A stretch of 64,000 nt of DNA, taken from positions 1 through 64,000 of the forward strand of contig NZ_JAOZEW010000012.1 of NCBI RefSeq assembly GCF_025847235.1. Direction: 5' to 3'. The position numbers and the translations under genes are program-made. Below are positions 25,808 through 35,348 of this stretch, one piece after another. Position 1 is the first letter of the stretch. Each line of letters opens with the position of its first letter. The notes beneath the pieces were generated by a model. The model was not told the origin of the DNA. It saw only the letters and a list, made by a program, of their open reading frames with translations, and did not search any database. The stretch comes from Flavobacterium shii. GTDB taxonomy: Bacteria > Bacteroidota > Bacteroidia > Flavobacteriales > Flavobacteriaceae.

Positions 25808-25823
25808 TAGAAAATAAATTCTG

Positions 25824-27341
25824 ATGAACAAAAAAGTAATCCTTATGATTTTAGATGGTTGGGGAAAATCTCCCGACCCTAAAGTATCTGCAATAGACAA
25901 TGCAAATGTTCCATTTATAAACAGCCTTTACCAAAACTACCCAAGCGCACAACTTCGCACTGACGGCTTAAATGTAGGTTTACCCGAAGGACAAATGGGA
26001 AACAGTGAAGTTGGTCACATGAATCTTGGTGCAGGAAGAATCGTTTACCAGGATTTAGCAAAAATCAACCTTGCAGTAGCTCACAATACTCTAGCCAAAG
26101 AGCAAGTACTTGTAGATGCTTTTACTTATGCAAAAGAGAATAATAAAAAAGTACATTTTTTAGGACTAGTTTCTGATGGTGGTGTTCACTCACACACTTC
26201 TCACCTACGTGGATTAATTGATGCTACACAAGAATATGGTTTAGACAAAGTATTTGTTCATGCCTTTACAGATGGTCGTGATGTAGATCCAAAATCTGGG
26301 GCAACTTACATTCAGGATTTAGAAAATCACATCGCAAACACTCCAGTAAAAATAGCATCTGTTATAGGTCGTTATTATGCAATGGATCGTGACAAACGCT
26401 GGGAACGTGTAAAACTAGCTTACGACTTGGTTGTAAACGGATTAGGAACACACTCCAAAGATGCTGTAGCCTCAATAAAAGAAAGCTACAAAAACAACGT
26501 TACCGATGAATTTATCGCACCAATAATCATGGTTGATGCAAATGATAAACCATTAGCAACTATCGGAGAGGACGATGTTGTTATTTTCTTCAATTTTAGA
26601 ACCGATAGAGGTCGTGAACTTACTGAGGCGTTATCGCAACAAGATTTTCATGAACAAAACATGCACAAACTAAAATTGTATTATGTAACGCTTACCAATT
26701 ATGACGAAACCTATCTAAACGTAAAAGTTGTTTATAACAAAGACAACATAACAGAGACTTTAGGTGAAGTTTTAGAAAAAGCAAACAAAAAGCAAATCCG
26801 AATTGCCGAAACTGAAAAATACCCTCACGTAACTTTCTTCTTTTCTGGAGGAAGAGAAATTCCATTTGAAGGAGAAAGCAGAATCTTAAGAAATTCTCCA
26901 AAAGTAGCAACATACGACTTACAACCAGAAATGAGTGCCTTTGAATTAAAAGACGCACTTGTTCCTGAATTAAATAAAGGCGATGTAGATTTTGTATGTT
27001 TAAATTTTGCCAATGGAGACATGGTAGGACATACAGGAATTATGAGTGCTGCAATATTAGCTTGTGAAGCTGTTGATGCTTGCGTAAAAGAAGTTATCGA
27101 AGCCGCTCTTGCAAATGATTATACTACTATCGTAATTGCCGATCACGGTAATTGCGAGACGATGATTAATCCAGACGGAAGCCCAAATACAGCGCACACA
27201 ACTAATCCTGTACCAATTATACTGGTAGACAAAGAATTAAAAACAATACACGACGGTGTTCTTGGCGACATTGCTCCTACTATTCTTGAATTAATGGGAA
27301 TCCCACAACCAGCAGCAATGACTTGCCACTCGTTATTGTAA
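25824..27341 (+). CDS. gpmI: 2,3-bisphosphoglycerate-independent phosphoglycerate mutase
   Basis: Glycolytic enzyme that interconverts 3- and 2-phosphoglycerate with Mn2+, in the cytoplasm. The 505-residue length is typical. Metal and catalytic residues are intact: Asp11 (LMILDGWG), catalytic Ser61 in MGNSEVGHMNLG, the GRDVDP block and the C-terminal VIADHGNCE and TAHTTNPVP metal-binding blocks. A single gene with its own -7 element and a strong terminator. Confidence 0.97.
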   Translation: MNKKVILMILDGWGKSPDPKVSAIDNANVPFINSLYQNYPSAQLRTDGLNVGLPEGQMGNSEVGHMNLGAGRIVYQDLAKINLAVAHNTLAKEQVLVDAFTYAKENNKKVHFLGLVSDGGVHSHTSHLRGLIDATQEYGLDKVFVHAFTDGRDVDPKSGATYIQDLENHIANTPVKIASVIGRYYAMDRDKRWERVKLAYDLVVNGLGTHSKDAVASIKESYKNNVTDEFIAPIIMVDANDKPLATIGEDDVVIFFNFRTDRGRELTEALSQQDFHEQNMHKLKLYYVTLTNYDETYLNVKVVYNKDNITETLGEVLEKANKKQIRIAETEKYPHVTFFFSGGREIPFEGESRILRNSPKVATYDLQPEMSAFELKDALVPELNKGDVDFVCLNFANGDMVGHTGIMSAAILACEAVDACVKEVIEAALANDYTTIVIADHGNCETMINPDGSPNTAHTTNPVPIILVDKELKTIHDGVLGDIAPTILELMGIPQPAAMTCHSLL

Positions 27342-27362
27342 AAACAATGTCAAACAAATAGT

Positions 27363-27400
27363 AAAAAAGCTGTTCTTAATCATAAGAATAGCTTTTTTTT
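27363..27400 (+). terminator. Terminator of gpmI
   Basis: A 16-base-arm stem (AAAAAAGCTGTTCTTA/TAAGAATAGCTTTTTT, one G-T pair, loop ATCA) followed by T. It lies 20 bases after the gpmI stop. Confidence 0.85.
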
Positions 27401-27431
27401 TGCACAAATAAGAGTTAAAAGCTCATAATTG

Positions 27432-27444
27432 ATAGTAATACTAT
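27432..27444. promoter_or_regulatory. Candidate operator of the TetR regulator
   Basis: A perfect 13-base odd palindrome (ATAGTA-A-TACTAT) abuts the -7 element TATATTTG (27445-27452) before the tetR-family gene. The position between -33 and -7 is where a TetR dimer would block RNA polymerase. That the gene binds here is inferred. Confidence 0.5.
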
Positions 27445-27452
27445 TATATTTG
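27445..27452 (+). promoter_or_regulatory. -7 element of the TetR/ABC export operon
   Basis: TATATTTG matches TAnnTTTG, 17 bases before the tetR start. The nearest TTG (27429-27431) is only 13 bases away, shorter than usual. Confidence 0.5.
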
Positions 27453-27469
27453 CATTAAAAATAACTTTT

Positions 27470-28141
27470 ATGGAAATTATACTATCAAATTTAAAAATCC
27501 AAGTCAATGAAAAGATCTATGTAAAAGATCCCGAAACATCTGCGTTGGGAAAAAAGATTATTGAACAAAGTATTTTACTCATTGATGCTATTGGTTTTGA
27601 TAATTTTACATTTAAAAAATTAGGAGAGAAAATAGGATCAAACGAAAGTTCGATTTATCGCTATTTCGAAAACAAACACAAATTATTAGTCTACTTATCC
27701 TCTTGGTACTGGAGCTGGATGGAATACAAACTGGTTTTTGCCACAACTAACATTACAGATAAAAAAGAAAAACTCAATAAAGCCATCACAATTGTTACCG
27801 AGAAAATAACAGATGATACCGCTACAGAACACATTAATGAAGCGATTTTAAATAAGATTCTAATTGCAGAATTCACAAAGACACTTCATACAAAAGAAGT
27901 AGATCAAGAAAATAAAGAAGGCTTTTTTTTAATATACAAAAGAGTAATTAATAGAATTGTTACAATTGTAAAGGAAGTAAATCCCGAATATGCTTTTGCT
28001 AAATCATTAGTTTCAACTATTGTAGAAGGAAGCTTACACCAACATTTTCTAACAGATCATTTAAAAACAATTACCGATTGTAATGACACTGTTACAACAA
28101 CACAATTTTACTTAAATCTTACAGAAAACGTTTTACGCTAA
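27470..28141 (+). CDS. TetR-family transcriptional regulator
   Basis: A 223-residue repressor-type regulator. The helix-turn-helix spans residues about 25-70 (IEQSILLIDAIGFDNFTFKK, then GSNESSIYRYFENKHKLLVY). The C-terminal ligand domain is not conserved with any named member. It is the first gene of an operon with an ABC protein, HlyD and TolC homologues (11-bp, 6-bp gaps and a 1-base overlap), so it very probably controls that exporter and binds its substrate or an inducer. Confidence 0.9.
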   Translation: MEIILSNLKIQVNEKIYVKDPETSALGKKIIEQSILLIDAIGFDNFTFKKLGEKIGSNESSIYRYFENKHKLLVYLSSWYWSWMEYKLVFATTNITDKKEKLNKAITIVTEKITDDTATEHINEAILNKILIAEFTKTLHTKEVDQENKEGFFLIYKRVINRIVTIVKEVNPEYAFAKSLVSTIVEGSLHQHFLTDHLKTITDCNDTVTTTQFYLNLTENVLR

Positions 28142-28152
28142 AAATAACCAAC

Positions 28153-29811
28153 ATGACTCCACTAAAAAGATTTTACAATTTACTTGAACTGGATAAAAAA
28201 GACATTTATCAAATCTTTTTCTATGCTATTTTCGCTGGATTAATAAGCTTATCACTGCCTTTAGGTATTCAGGCAATTATTACTTTTATACAATCTGGCA
28301 GAGTAAGCGCATCCTGGATTGTTCTGATTATATTGGTTGTTGCCGGAGTTGCGCTTGTTGGAATTTTATCTTTTATGCAATTGCGAATTACCGAAAACTT
28401 ACAACAAAAAATATTTGTTCGTGCTTCGTTTGAATTTGCAGCTCGTTTGCCAAAAATAAAACAAGCAGAATTATATGGCACGTATCCTCCAGAATTAACG
28501 AATCGTTTTTTTGACACCATGACTATTCAAAAAGGGACTTCAAAATTATTGACTGATTTCTCGGCAGCCTTACTCCAAATCACTTTTGGAATCATCCTGT
28601 TGTCCTTATACCATCCCTATTTTATAGTATTTGGTCTCTTATTGTTCCTGCTTTTATACTTCATTTTTAAATTTTCATACAAATCAGGCTTAGAAACTAG
28701 TTTAAAAGAATCAAAATTTAAATACAAGGTTGCTAGCTGGTTACAAGAAATGGCACGTAATAATTTTAGTTTTAGAAATGAACTTAATTATGATTTTGCC
28801 CTTCAAAAAAACAACTCAATAGTAGCTGGATATCTTACTTATCGTGAGAAACATTTTAGTATTATCAAAAGACAATTTACACAATTGATTCTTTTCAAAA
28901 TCATCATAACAGCTAGTTTACTATCTATTGGAGGATATTTGGTATTGAGTCAGGAAATGAATATTGGACAATTTGTTGCCGCTGAAATTATCATCTTATT
29001 AGTCATTAACTCTGTTGAGAAGATTATTCTTGGACTCGAAAGTTTTTATGATGTTTTGACTTCTGTTGAAAAAATAGGACAAGTAACTGATTTAGAATTA
29101 GAAGAAAATTCAGACTCACAAAACGACCGTTGCTATAACAACATCACTTTAGAAACAGAAGGTTTAAGTGTTAAATTTCCAGATTCTCCAAAGAATGCCT
29201 TAGACGCTATAACACTTAAAATAAATCAGGGAGAAAAAATAGTAATTGACGGTCAAAATGGCTCAGGAAAAACAACTCTTATTCGAGTATTATCGGGTAT
29301 ACTTAAACAAAATTCTGGCGCTTTTTATATCAATGACGACACCTTTAAGAAAATAGACCTAAAGCAATATCGCTCACAGATTGGCAGTATTATCCATAAC
29401 GAAACCCCATTTGAGGGAACCATTTTAGAAAATATTACTTTTAATGATCCAACGATAAGTTCTGAAGACTTAAAATGGGCAATTGATGGCGTACAACTTA
29501 GCCCGTTTATTAAATTACTACCTAAAGGTTTAGACACACACATTTATCCTGAAGGAAGGCAATTGTCTTCATCTAATGCACAAAAAATTCTATTGGCAAG
29601 AAGTATTATTCATAAACCAAAAATCCTTTTTTACGAAGATCCGACAGATACAATGGACGAAGATGTTGCCAACGAAATTATTGATTTTATAACTTCAGAT
29701 AAGAATAAATGGACCATTATTGTTTCGTCTAAAAACCCTTATTGGAAAACAAAATCGACTCGAAAATTAACCATGCAAAATGGCCTCATTATTCTTGATC
29801 AAAAAAACTAA
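28153..29811 (+). CDS. ABC exporter with degenerate ATPase domain
   Basis: A 552-residue half-transporter: six-helix membrane domain (residues 15-300) and nucleotide-binding domain (330-552), in the type I secretion/HlyB-like architecture but without a peptidase domain. The Walker A motif GQNGSGKT (367-374) is intact. The rest is altered: the Q-loop reads IIHNETPF, the signature is LSSSN (471-475) in place of LSGGQ, Walker B reads ILFYED (491-496) with Asp and Glu swapped, and the H-loop His is replaced by Ser-Ser-Lys near 525. Neighbouring HlyD and TolC genes make an exporter role likely, though ATP hydrolysis is doubtful. Confidence 0.85.
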   Translation: MTPLKRFYNLLELDKKDIYQIFFYAIFAGLISLSLPLGIQAIITFIQSGRVSASWIVLIILVVAGVALVGILSFMQLRITENLQQKIFVRASFEFAARLPKIKQAELYGTYPPELTNRFFDTMTIQKGTSKLLTDFSAALLQITFGIILLSLYHPYFIVFGLLLFLLLYFIFKFSYKSGLETSLKESKFKYKVASWLQEMARNNFSFRNELNYDFALQKNNSIVAGYLTYREKHFSIIKRQFTQLILFKIIITASLLSIGGYLVLSQEMNIGQFVAAEIIILLVINSVEKIILGLESFYDVLTSVEKIGQVTDLELEENSDSQNDRCYNNITLETEGLSVKFPDSPKNALDAITLKINQGEKIVIDGQNGSGKTTLIRVLSGILKQNSGAFYINDDTFKKIDLKQYRSQIGSIIHNETPFEGTILENITFNDPTISSEDLKWAIDGVQLSPFIKLLPKGLDTHIYPEGRQLSSSNAQKILLARSIIHKPKILFYEDPTDTMDEDVANEIIDFITSDKNKWTIIVSSKNPYWKTKSTRKLTMQNGLIILDQKN

Positions 29812-29817
29812 TACGTC

Positions 29818-31164
29818 ATGCTAAACATTTCCGACAATAAAACAAAACTACAGTCTTTAGACAAGTATAAAACGATAAAAGACCTAAGCAACAGACCACA
29901 TTATAAAATTTTGAATAAAATAATAATTGGTACTGCGATTATAGGGATAATTGCTCTTTTCTTGCCTTGGACTCAGAATATCTCTGGATCAGGAGCTGTA
30001 ACAACCTTAAAACCTAACCAAAGACCACAATCTATCCAAAGTATTATTTCTGGTCGAATAGAAAAATGGTATGTACAAGAAGGAGATTTTGTAAAAAAAG
30101 GCGATACTATCATGTTTATATCTGAGATAAAAGAAGATTACATGGATCCAAATTTAGTTGAGAATACTAAAAACCAAGTAGATGCCAAAAAGCATTCTCT
30201 TGAATCTTATGGAGAAAAAGTAAACACCCTTTCTAAACAAATAGAGTTTATAGAAAATGAAAAGAGATTAAAATTAGAACAAGCTAGAAACAAAGTAAAA
30301 CAATCTCTTTTAAAAATAAAAAGCGACAGTATTGATCTTGTAGCAGTAAAAACACAGCTAAAAATTGCAAATACACAATATAATCGTTCCTTACAATTAA
30401 ATAAAGAGGGATTAAAACCAATGACTGATGTAGAAGAAAAACGCTTAAAACTACAAGATGTTGATGCTAAAATTGTAACTCAGGAAAACAAATACTTAAC
30501 GAGCAAAAATGAATATATAAATGCCAAAGTTGAGATTAACAGAATCACAGCGGAATATTCTGAAAAAGCAGCTAAAGCCAAAAGTGATCAATATACTACC
30601 TTGAGTAATAAATTTGATACTGAAGCTCAAGTAAGTAAACTAGAGAATCAATATGTAAATTACAGCGTACGTAATGGTATGTATTATATAAAAGCGGCTC
30701 AAAATGGTTATATAAACAGAGCTTTGCTGGCTGGTATTGGTGAGACTATAAAAGAAGGAACTCCGATAGTAACCATAATGCCATCTGAATATGATATTGC
30801 GGTTGAAACCTTTATAAACCCAATCGATTTACCTTTGATCAAAAAAGGAGAAAAAGTACGTGTTTGGTTTGATGGTTGGCCTACGATTGTATTTTCTGGC
30901 TGGCCTGATATTTCTTATGGAACTTTTGGAGGTCAAGTCGTAGCAATAGAAAACTTTATTAGCGACAATGGTAAATACAGAATTCTAATTGCCCCTGACC
31001 CATCCGAAGCTAAATGGCCAAAACAACTAAGCATTGGTTCTGGTGCGCAAACAATTGCCCTATTAGACACTGTGCCTATTTGGTTTGAAATCTGGAGAAC
31101 TCTTAACGGATTTCCTCCTAATTATTATAAGAGCGAAACAAAAACTACAAAAGAAAAGAAATAA
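29818..31164 (+). CDS. HlyD-family periplasmic adaptor
   Basis: A 448-residue membrane-fusion protein with one N-terminal transmembrane helix (about residues 39-58), a lipoyl-like half (SGRIEKWYVQEGDFVKKGD), a long coiled-coil hairpin (about 110-280) and a second lipoyl/beta-barrel half (KAAQNGYINRALLAGIGETI, VETFINPIDLPLIKKGEKVR). It links the inner-membrane ABC protein to the outer-membrane TolC-like channel encoded next, and its stop overlaps that gene's start by one base. Confidence 0.92.
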   Translation: MLNISDNKTKLQSLDKYKTIKDLSNRPHYKILNKIIIGTAIIGIIALFLPWTQNISGSGAVTTLKPNQRPQSIQSIISGRIEKWYVQEGDFVKKGDTIMFISEIKEDYMDPNLVENTKNQVDAKKHSLESYGEKVNTLSKQIEFIENEKRLKLEQARNKVKQSLLKIKSDSIDLVAVKTQLKIANTQYNRSLQLNKEGLKPMTDVEEKRLKLQDVDAKIVTQENKYLTSKNEYINAKVEINRITAEYSEKAAKAKSDQYTTLSNKFDTEAQVSKLENQYVNYSVRNGMYYIKAAQNGYINRALLAGIGETIKEGTPIVTIMPSEYDIAVETFINPIDLPLIKKGEKVRVWFDGWPTIVFSGWPDISYGTFGGQVVAIENFISDNGKYRILIAPDPSEAKWPKQLSIGSGAQTIALLDTVPIWFEIWRTLNGFPPNYYKSETKTTKEKK

Positions 31165-32552
31165 TGAAACCAATACTTATTGCCTTTCTCTTTATTGGTT
31201 TTACCGTTTTTGGTCAAGAACCAATTTCTAAGGAATTCACTTATAATGAATTCCTTGGATATGTAAAAAAATACCATCCATTGGTTAAAAATGCTAATTT
31301 GGAAGTAAGCAAAGCTCAAGCCAATTTAATGATGGCTCGAGGTGGTTTTGATCCAAAAATTGAAGTCGATTTTAGTCAAAAACAATTTAAAGACAAAGAA
31401 TATTACTCCATTTTAAATAGCAGTTTTAAAATCCCAACCTGGTACGGAATTGAGTTAAAAGCCGGATTCGACAATAACGAAGGTGTTTATCTTAATCCTG
31501 AGAACACAACCCCAAATCAGGGATTAACTTCTTTCGGGATTAGTGTACCTATTGGGCAAGGACTATTCATTAATCAAAGAATGGCAGATGTTCGAAAAGC
31601 TAAAATTCAGATAAAACTAAGTGAGTCCGAAAGGAAACTTCAAGCCATTGCTGTATTGTACGATGCCTCGATTGCTTATTTTAACTGGAAGAAGAATTTT
31701 GACGAAATGAAGCTTTATGAAACATACGATAATAATGCTGAAATACGCTTATCAGGTATCAAAGCTTTAATAAGTCAGGGAGACAAACCTGCAATTGATA
31801 GTATCGAAGCTGGAATTAGTTTAAAAAATAGAGAATTAAGCCTTGAGGATTCTAAATTAAAACTAGCTAAAGCTAAACTAGAACTATCTAATTTTCTTTG
31901 GTTAGAAAATAATATTCCGCTAGAGATGTCGGATAGTCTTGTTCCTGAAACTGCATTAGAAAACACATTGCAAGAAACGCTAAAAACTAATGACTTATTA
32001 CAAAACGACTTTAGCTTAGAAACGCATCCAAAAATAAACGCATTACAAAACAAAATAGAGATTTTGAATGTAGAAAAAAAGCTAAAAGAGAATATGCTGT
32101 TACCTAAAATAAATGTAGGCTACTCTTATTTATCAGAACCTAGCTACATTGACAATTATAATTTTAAAGATTATAAAGTTGGCTTAGAATTTTATTTCCC
32201 TTTATTTTTAAGAAAGGAAAGAGGGAATTTAAAACTAGCAAAATTTAAAGTTCAAGAAAATGAATTTGCTTTGGCTTTAGAAAAAACACAATTAACGAAT
32301 AAAATAAGTGCTCAAAAATTAGAAATCAATTCGCTCTTAAAACAAAAGAAACTGGCGAAAGATTTGGTTGAAAATAATGTTACGATGCTCAACTCCGAAG
32401 AACGTTTATTTTCGTTTGGAGAAAGCTCTCTATTCTTAATCAATACTCGAGAAAATAATTTAGTAAGTGCCAAGCTTGCAGCTATTGCTTTAGAAAACAG
32501 ATTTTATATTTCTAATTCGGAACTTTTTAAAATCATGGCAAATCCAGATTAA
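31164..32552 (+). CDS. TolC-family outer-membrane efflux protein
   Basis: A 462-residue exported protein with signal peptide (1-17, to TVFGQ) and two long alpha-helical repeats of the outer-membrane efflux type, each with a strand hairpin (FGISVPIGQGLFINQRMADV, then VGLEFYFPLFLRKERGNLKL). It would form the trimeric exit channel for the ABC/HlyD exporter. It closes the operon that starts with the TetR gene and is followed by a shared terminator. Confidence 0.92.
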   Translation: MKPILIAFLFIGFTVFGQEPISKEFTYNEFLGYVKKYHPLVKNANLEVSKAQANLMMARGGFDPKIEVDFSQKQFKDKEYYSILNSSFKIPTWYGIELKAGFDNNEGVYLNPENTTPNQGLTSFGISVPIGQGLFINQRMADVRKAKIQIKLSESERKLQAIAVLYDASIAYFNWKKNFDEMKLYETYDNNAEIRLSGIKALISQGDKPAIDSIEAGISLKNRELSLEDSKLKLAKAKLELSNFLWLENNIPLEMSDSLVPETALENTLQETLKTNDLLQNDFSLETHPKINALQNKIEILNVEKKLKENMLLPKINVGYSYLSEPSYIDNYNFKDYKVGLEFYFPLFLRKERGNLKLAKFKVQENEFALALEKTQLTNKISAQKLEINSLLKQKKLAKDLVENNVTMLNSEERLFSFGESSLFLINTRENNLVSAKLAAIALENRFYISNSELFKIMANPD

Positions 32553-32573
32553 AACAGAACTTAAAATATCCTG

Positions 32574-32608
32574 AAAAGAGACAAATCTTACGGTTTGTCT
32601 CTTTTTTT
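32574..32608. terminator. Terminator between the export operon and DUF445 gene
   Basis: A perfect 12-bp stem (AAAAGAGACAAA/TTTGTCTCTTTT) with an 8-base loop and T-runs usable on both strands. It ends the plus-strand exporter operon and the minus-strand DUF445 gene. Confidence 0.85.
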
Positions 32609-33851
32609 AGGTAATAATATGTTCTACAAAATAAATAAAAAGACCAACAAACCCTCCTACTACGGTTCCGTTAATTCGGATAAACTGTAGATCTTTCCCG
32701 ATTTCTAATTCTAGCTTATTCGAAATTTCTTCCTTGTCCCAGCTTTTAACCGAAGAAGCAATTAAGTCACCAATCATTTGCTTATTCTTTAAAAGGATTC
32801 CTAGCAAATCTATTTTTATAAAATTATTTATTTTGCTCAACATAATCTCATCCCCTTTTATACTCACGCCAAAATTCTGAATCATGCTGATGATTTTATT
32901 TTTTATTTTAGAATCATCTTTCTTTTCTAAATCGGCAGAAATAGCCACTTTAATCTGACTCCAAATATCATTGATATATTCTCTTACTTCGCTTTTATGA
33001 GCAAACTCTATTACTAAATCATTTACTTTTTGCTGAAGCTCTGGCGAATTATTTAACTCTGTAATAAAGTCAAGAACGTAAGCATTTATTTTTCTCCTGA
33101 TACTGCTGTTAGAATGTTTTGCTTCATCGATAAACTCATAAAGTCCGTTAAAAATACCATCTGCAATCTTTTTATCGGCTACTCCAAGCGTATACCAAGG
33201 CGTTGATTTATTTACTTTTTCGCGAATCACATCTCTGTTATTCTGCAATTCTTCGGTAAGTATTTTTAATACATTAGTAATTAACTGTTCTTGTTTTTCA
33301 CTTTTGGTTAAAGACTCCAACCCTACTGCAATCCATTCTCCAAAATTTATTTCCCTTAATTTGGTTTCAAATTTGGCTTGAATAAACCTCTGAACATCTT
33401 CATCTACAATTGTTTTTAAAATCCCTGGTATAATATCTTCAATAATTAATGACGCAATCGTATTTGCATTAGTTTTATCAGACAACCAGTTTGCAGCCTT
33501 TTCGGCAAAATTAAACTGTTCGATTTTTACTTCTAATTTCTCTTTGATTAAGAACTCATCAGAAACAAAAGTGCCGAGATTTTGCCCAATGGCATCTTTA
33601 TTATTAGGTATTAAGGCGGTATGCGGAATTGGCAATCCTAGAGGATGCCTGAATAATGCCACTATAGCAAACCAATCTGCAATTCCACCAACCATCGCAG
33701 CTTCGCTAAAGGCTTTTAGCCAACCTATTTTAAAATAAATTGCAATTAAAAAAAGAACTACAGCTACACCCAATACTCCCAAAGCAAATCTCTTCATCTT
33801 AATCAAGCCTGCCGATTTACTTTTACCTTCTTGGTTAATACTATTTTTCAT
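32607..33851 (-). CDS. DUF445 family membrane protein
   Basis: A 414-residue protein with transmembrane helices at both ends (residues about 25-45 and 393-410) and a long helical middle, recognised as the DUF445 (YjiN-like) family by FSEAAMVGGIADWFAIVALF and HPLGLPIPHTALIP. The function is not known. It stands alone, convergent with the export operon. Confidence 0.88.
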   Translation of the reverse strand: MKNSINQEGKSKSAGLIKMKRFALGVLGVAVVLFLIAIYFKIGWLKAFSEAAMVGGIADWFAIVALFRHPLGLPIPHTALIPNNKDAIGQNLGTFVSDEFLIKEKLEVKIEQFNFAEKAANWLSDKTNANTIASLIIEDIIPGILKTIVDEDVQRFIQAKFETKLREINFGEWIAVGLESLTKSEKQEQLITNVLKILTEELQNNRDVIREKVNKSTPWYTLGVADKKIADGIFNGLYEFIDEAKHSNSSIRRKINAYVLDFITELNNSPELQQKVNDLVIEFAHKSEVREYINDIWSQIKVAISADLEKKDDSKIKNKIISMIQNFGVSIKGDEIMLSKINNFIKIDLLGILLKNKQMIGDLIASSVKSWDKEEISNKLELEIGKDLQFIRINGTVVGGFVGLFIYFVEHIIT

Positions 33852-34022
33852 AATGTAACGAGTTAATTAATAAGCTAATTTATTCAATTGTTTCTACAAC
33901 TCTTTTCATTTTAACAAGATAATTTTACAATCTTTCTATATATTTATTGTCTGCTATTTGTTGTAATTATAATTGTTATAATTAAATACAAAAGCTATTT
34001 AAAAAAAATAATATTAAAATTG

Positions 34023-34030
34023 TACTTTTG
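34023..34030 (+). promoter_or_regulatory. -7 element of map
   Basis: TACTTTTG matches TAnnTTTG, 20 bases before the methionine aminopeptidase start. No TTG at the right distance is seen, so only the -7 element is claimed. Confidence 0.45.
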
Positions 34031-34050
34031 CCAACTGAAAATCCGAAATT

Positions 34051-34869
34051 ATGATTATTGTAAAATCACGTGAAGAAATAGAATTAATGCGCGAAAGTGC
34101 CTTAATCGTATCTAAAACATTAGGAATGATTGCTTCTGAAATAAAAGAAGGAGTTACCACATTATATCTTGACAAACTAGCCGAAGAATTTATTCGTGAT
34201 CACGGTGCTGTACCAAGCTTTTTAGGTTTGTACGACTTCCCGAACTCACTTTGTATGAGTCCAAACTCGCAAGTTGTTCACGGTATTCCAAATAATACAC
34301 CTCTAAAAAGTGGTGATGTTATCTCGGTAGATTGTGGTGCATACAAAAACGGTTATCACGGAGATCACGCTTACAGCTTTGAGATAGGAGAAGTTGCTCC
34401 AGAGGTTAAAAAATTATTACAAGTTACCAAAGAATCTTTATATGTAGGAATCCGCGAATTTAAAGCTGGAAACCGCGTAGAAGATGTTGGAAGCGCTATA
34501 CAAAAATATACCGAAGCACATGGATATGGTGTTGTTCGCGAACTAGTTGGTCACGGACTTGGACAAAAAATGCACGAAGATCCTGAAATGCCTAATTATG
34601 GTAAAAAAGGAAGAGGAAAACTTTTTGTTGAAGGAATGGTTGTTGCCATTGAACCAATGATTAATCTTGGAACAAGAAACATAAAACAACATAAAGATGG
34701 CTGGACAATTACAACTGCCGACGGTAAAGCAAGTGCACACTTTGAGCATGATGTAGCTTTAATCGATGGTAAACCAGAAATCTTATCAACTTTCCAATAC
34801 ATCTATAAAGCCCTAGGAATCGAGAGTAACGAAGAAGATGAATTCAGAAAAGTGCCTCTGGTATTATAA
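34051..34869 (+). CDS. map: Methionine aminopeptidase type I
   Basis: Removes the initiator methionine from new proteins. The 272-residue sequence keeps all five metal ligands of type I enzymes: Asp94, Asp105, His168, Glu201 and Glu232, each exactly three residues less than in Escherichia coli MetAP. The catalytic His76 region reads SQVVHGIP. A C-terminal extension of about 20 residues is normal for flavobacteria. It lies at the start of a same-strand cluster but has its own -7 element. Confidence 0.97.
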   Translation: MIIVKSREEIELMRESALIVSKTLGMIASEIKEGVTTLYLDKLAEEFIRDHGAVPSFLGLYDFPNSLCMSPNSQVVHGIPNNTPLKSGDVISVDCGAYKNGYHGDHAYSFEIGEVAPEVKKLLQVTKESLYVGIREFKAGNRVEDVGSAIQKYTEAHGYGVVRELVGHGLGQKMHEDPEMPNYGKKGRGKLFVEGMVVAIEPMINLGTRNIKQHKDGWTITTADGKASAHFEHDVALIDGKPEILSTFQYIYKALGIESNEEDEFRKVPLVL

Positions 34870-34875
34870 GATAAA

Positions 34876-34925
34876 GCTATTACGCTAAGTTTCACAAAGC
34901 AAACACAAAGATTTAGTTTCAAATA
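34876..34925. repeat. CACAAAG-type degenerate repeat, left of GxxExxY gene
   Basis: The gap between map and the GxxExxY gene contains ACGCTAAG, CACAAAG and ACACAAAGATT blocks. Similar blocks in the opposite orientation lie on the other side of that gene (35345-35392). Comparable CGCAAAG/CACAAAG strings recur at 56901-57145. They belong to the degenerate intergenic repeats common in flavobacteria. Confidence 0.5.
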
Positions 34926-34934
34926 GTCTTAAAG

Positions 34935-35348
34935 ATGAGTCAAGAGTTCTCCGAAATACCTGAAGATTTACAAGCAATATCATACAAGGTAATTGGCTTA
35001 GCAATTGAAGTTCATCGACAACTTGGACCAGGCTTACTTGAATCAGCTTATCAAGAGTGTCTATTTTATGAAATTAAAAATGCAGGTTTAAAGGTTGAAA
35101 AAGAGGTTACACTCCCAATTATTTATAAAGAAATTAGATTAGAACAAGGATATCGAATTGATTTACTTGTCGAAAACAAATTAGTAATTGAGTTAAAAAA
35201 TGTCGAAAATTTCAGCCCAGCTCATTTTGCACAAATAGTAACGTATTTAAAGCTAGGAAAATATCCATTAGGTTTATTGATAAACTATAACAGCACCATA
35301 TTAAAAAACAATATAAAAAGATTTATAAACTCAAAATCAAATACTTAA
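34935..35348 (+). CDS. GxxExxY protein (PD-(D/E)XK-like)
   Basis: A 137-residue protein with the family signature GLLESAY (residues 33-39) and a likely nuclease-type core YRIDLLVENKLVIELK (Asp, then Glu-x-Lys), as expected of the PDDEXK_3/GxxExxY family. Its biological role is unknown; the genes are widespread, often scattered and in variable copy number in Bacteroidota. It is flanked by oppositely oriented CACAAAG-type repeats, which may mean it moves with or is inserted among them. Confidence 0.88.
   Translation: MSQEFSEIPEDLQAISYKVIGLAIEVHRQLGPGLLESAYQECLFYEIKNAGLKVEKEVTLPIIYKEIRLEQGYRIDLLVENKLVIELKNVENFSPAHFAQIVTYLKLGKYPLGLLINYNSTILKNNIKRFINSKSNT

Larger units (their letters stand above)
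25307..25823. other. Intergenic region before gpmI
   Basis: A 517-base AT-rich divergent stretch. It contains the L,D-transpeptidase promoter, a weak 68-codon open frame (25464-25670) and the gpmI -7 element TATCTTTG at 25800-25807, where the -33 TTG is imperfect. I see no structured RNA or repeat in it. Confidence 0.5.

Noticed and set aside
34935..35348. GxxExxY protein as a toxin or antitoxin
   Set aside because: No partner gene overlaps or adjoins it; the family signature is clear but offers no support for a toxin-antitoxin pair.
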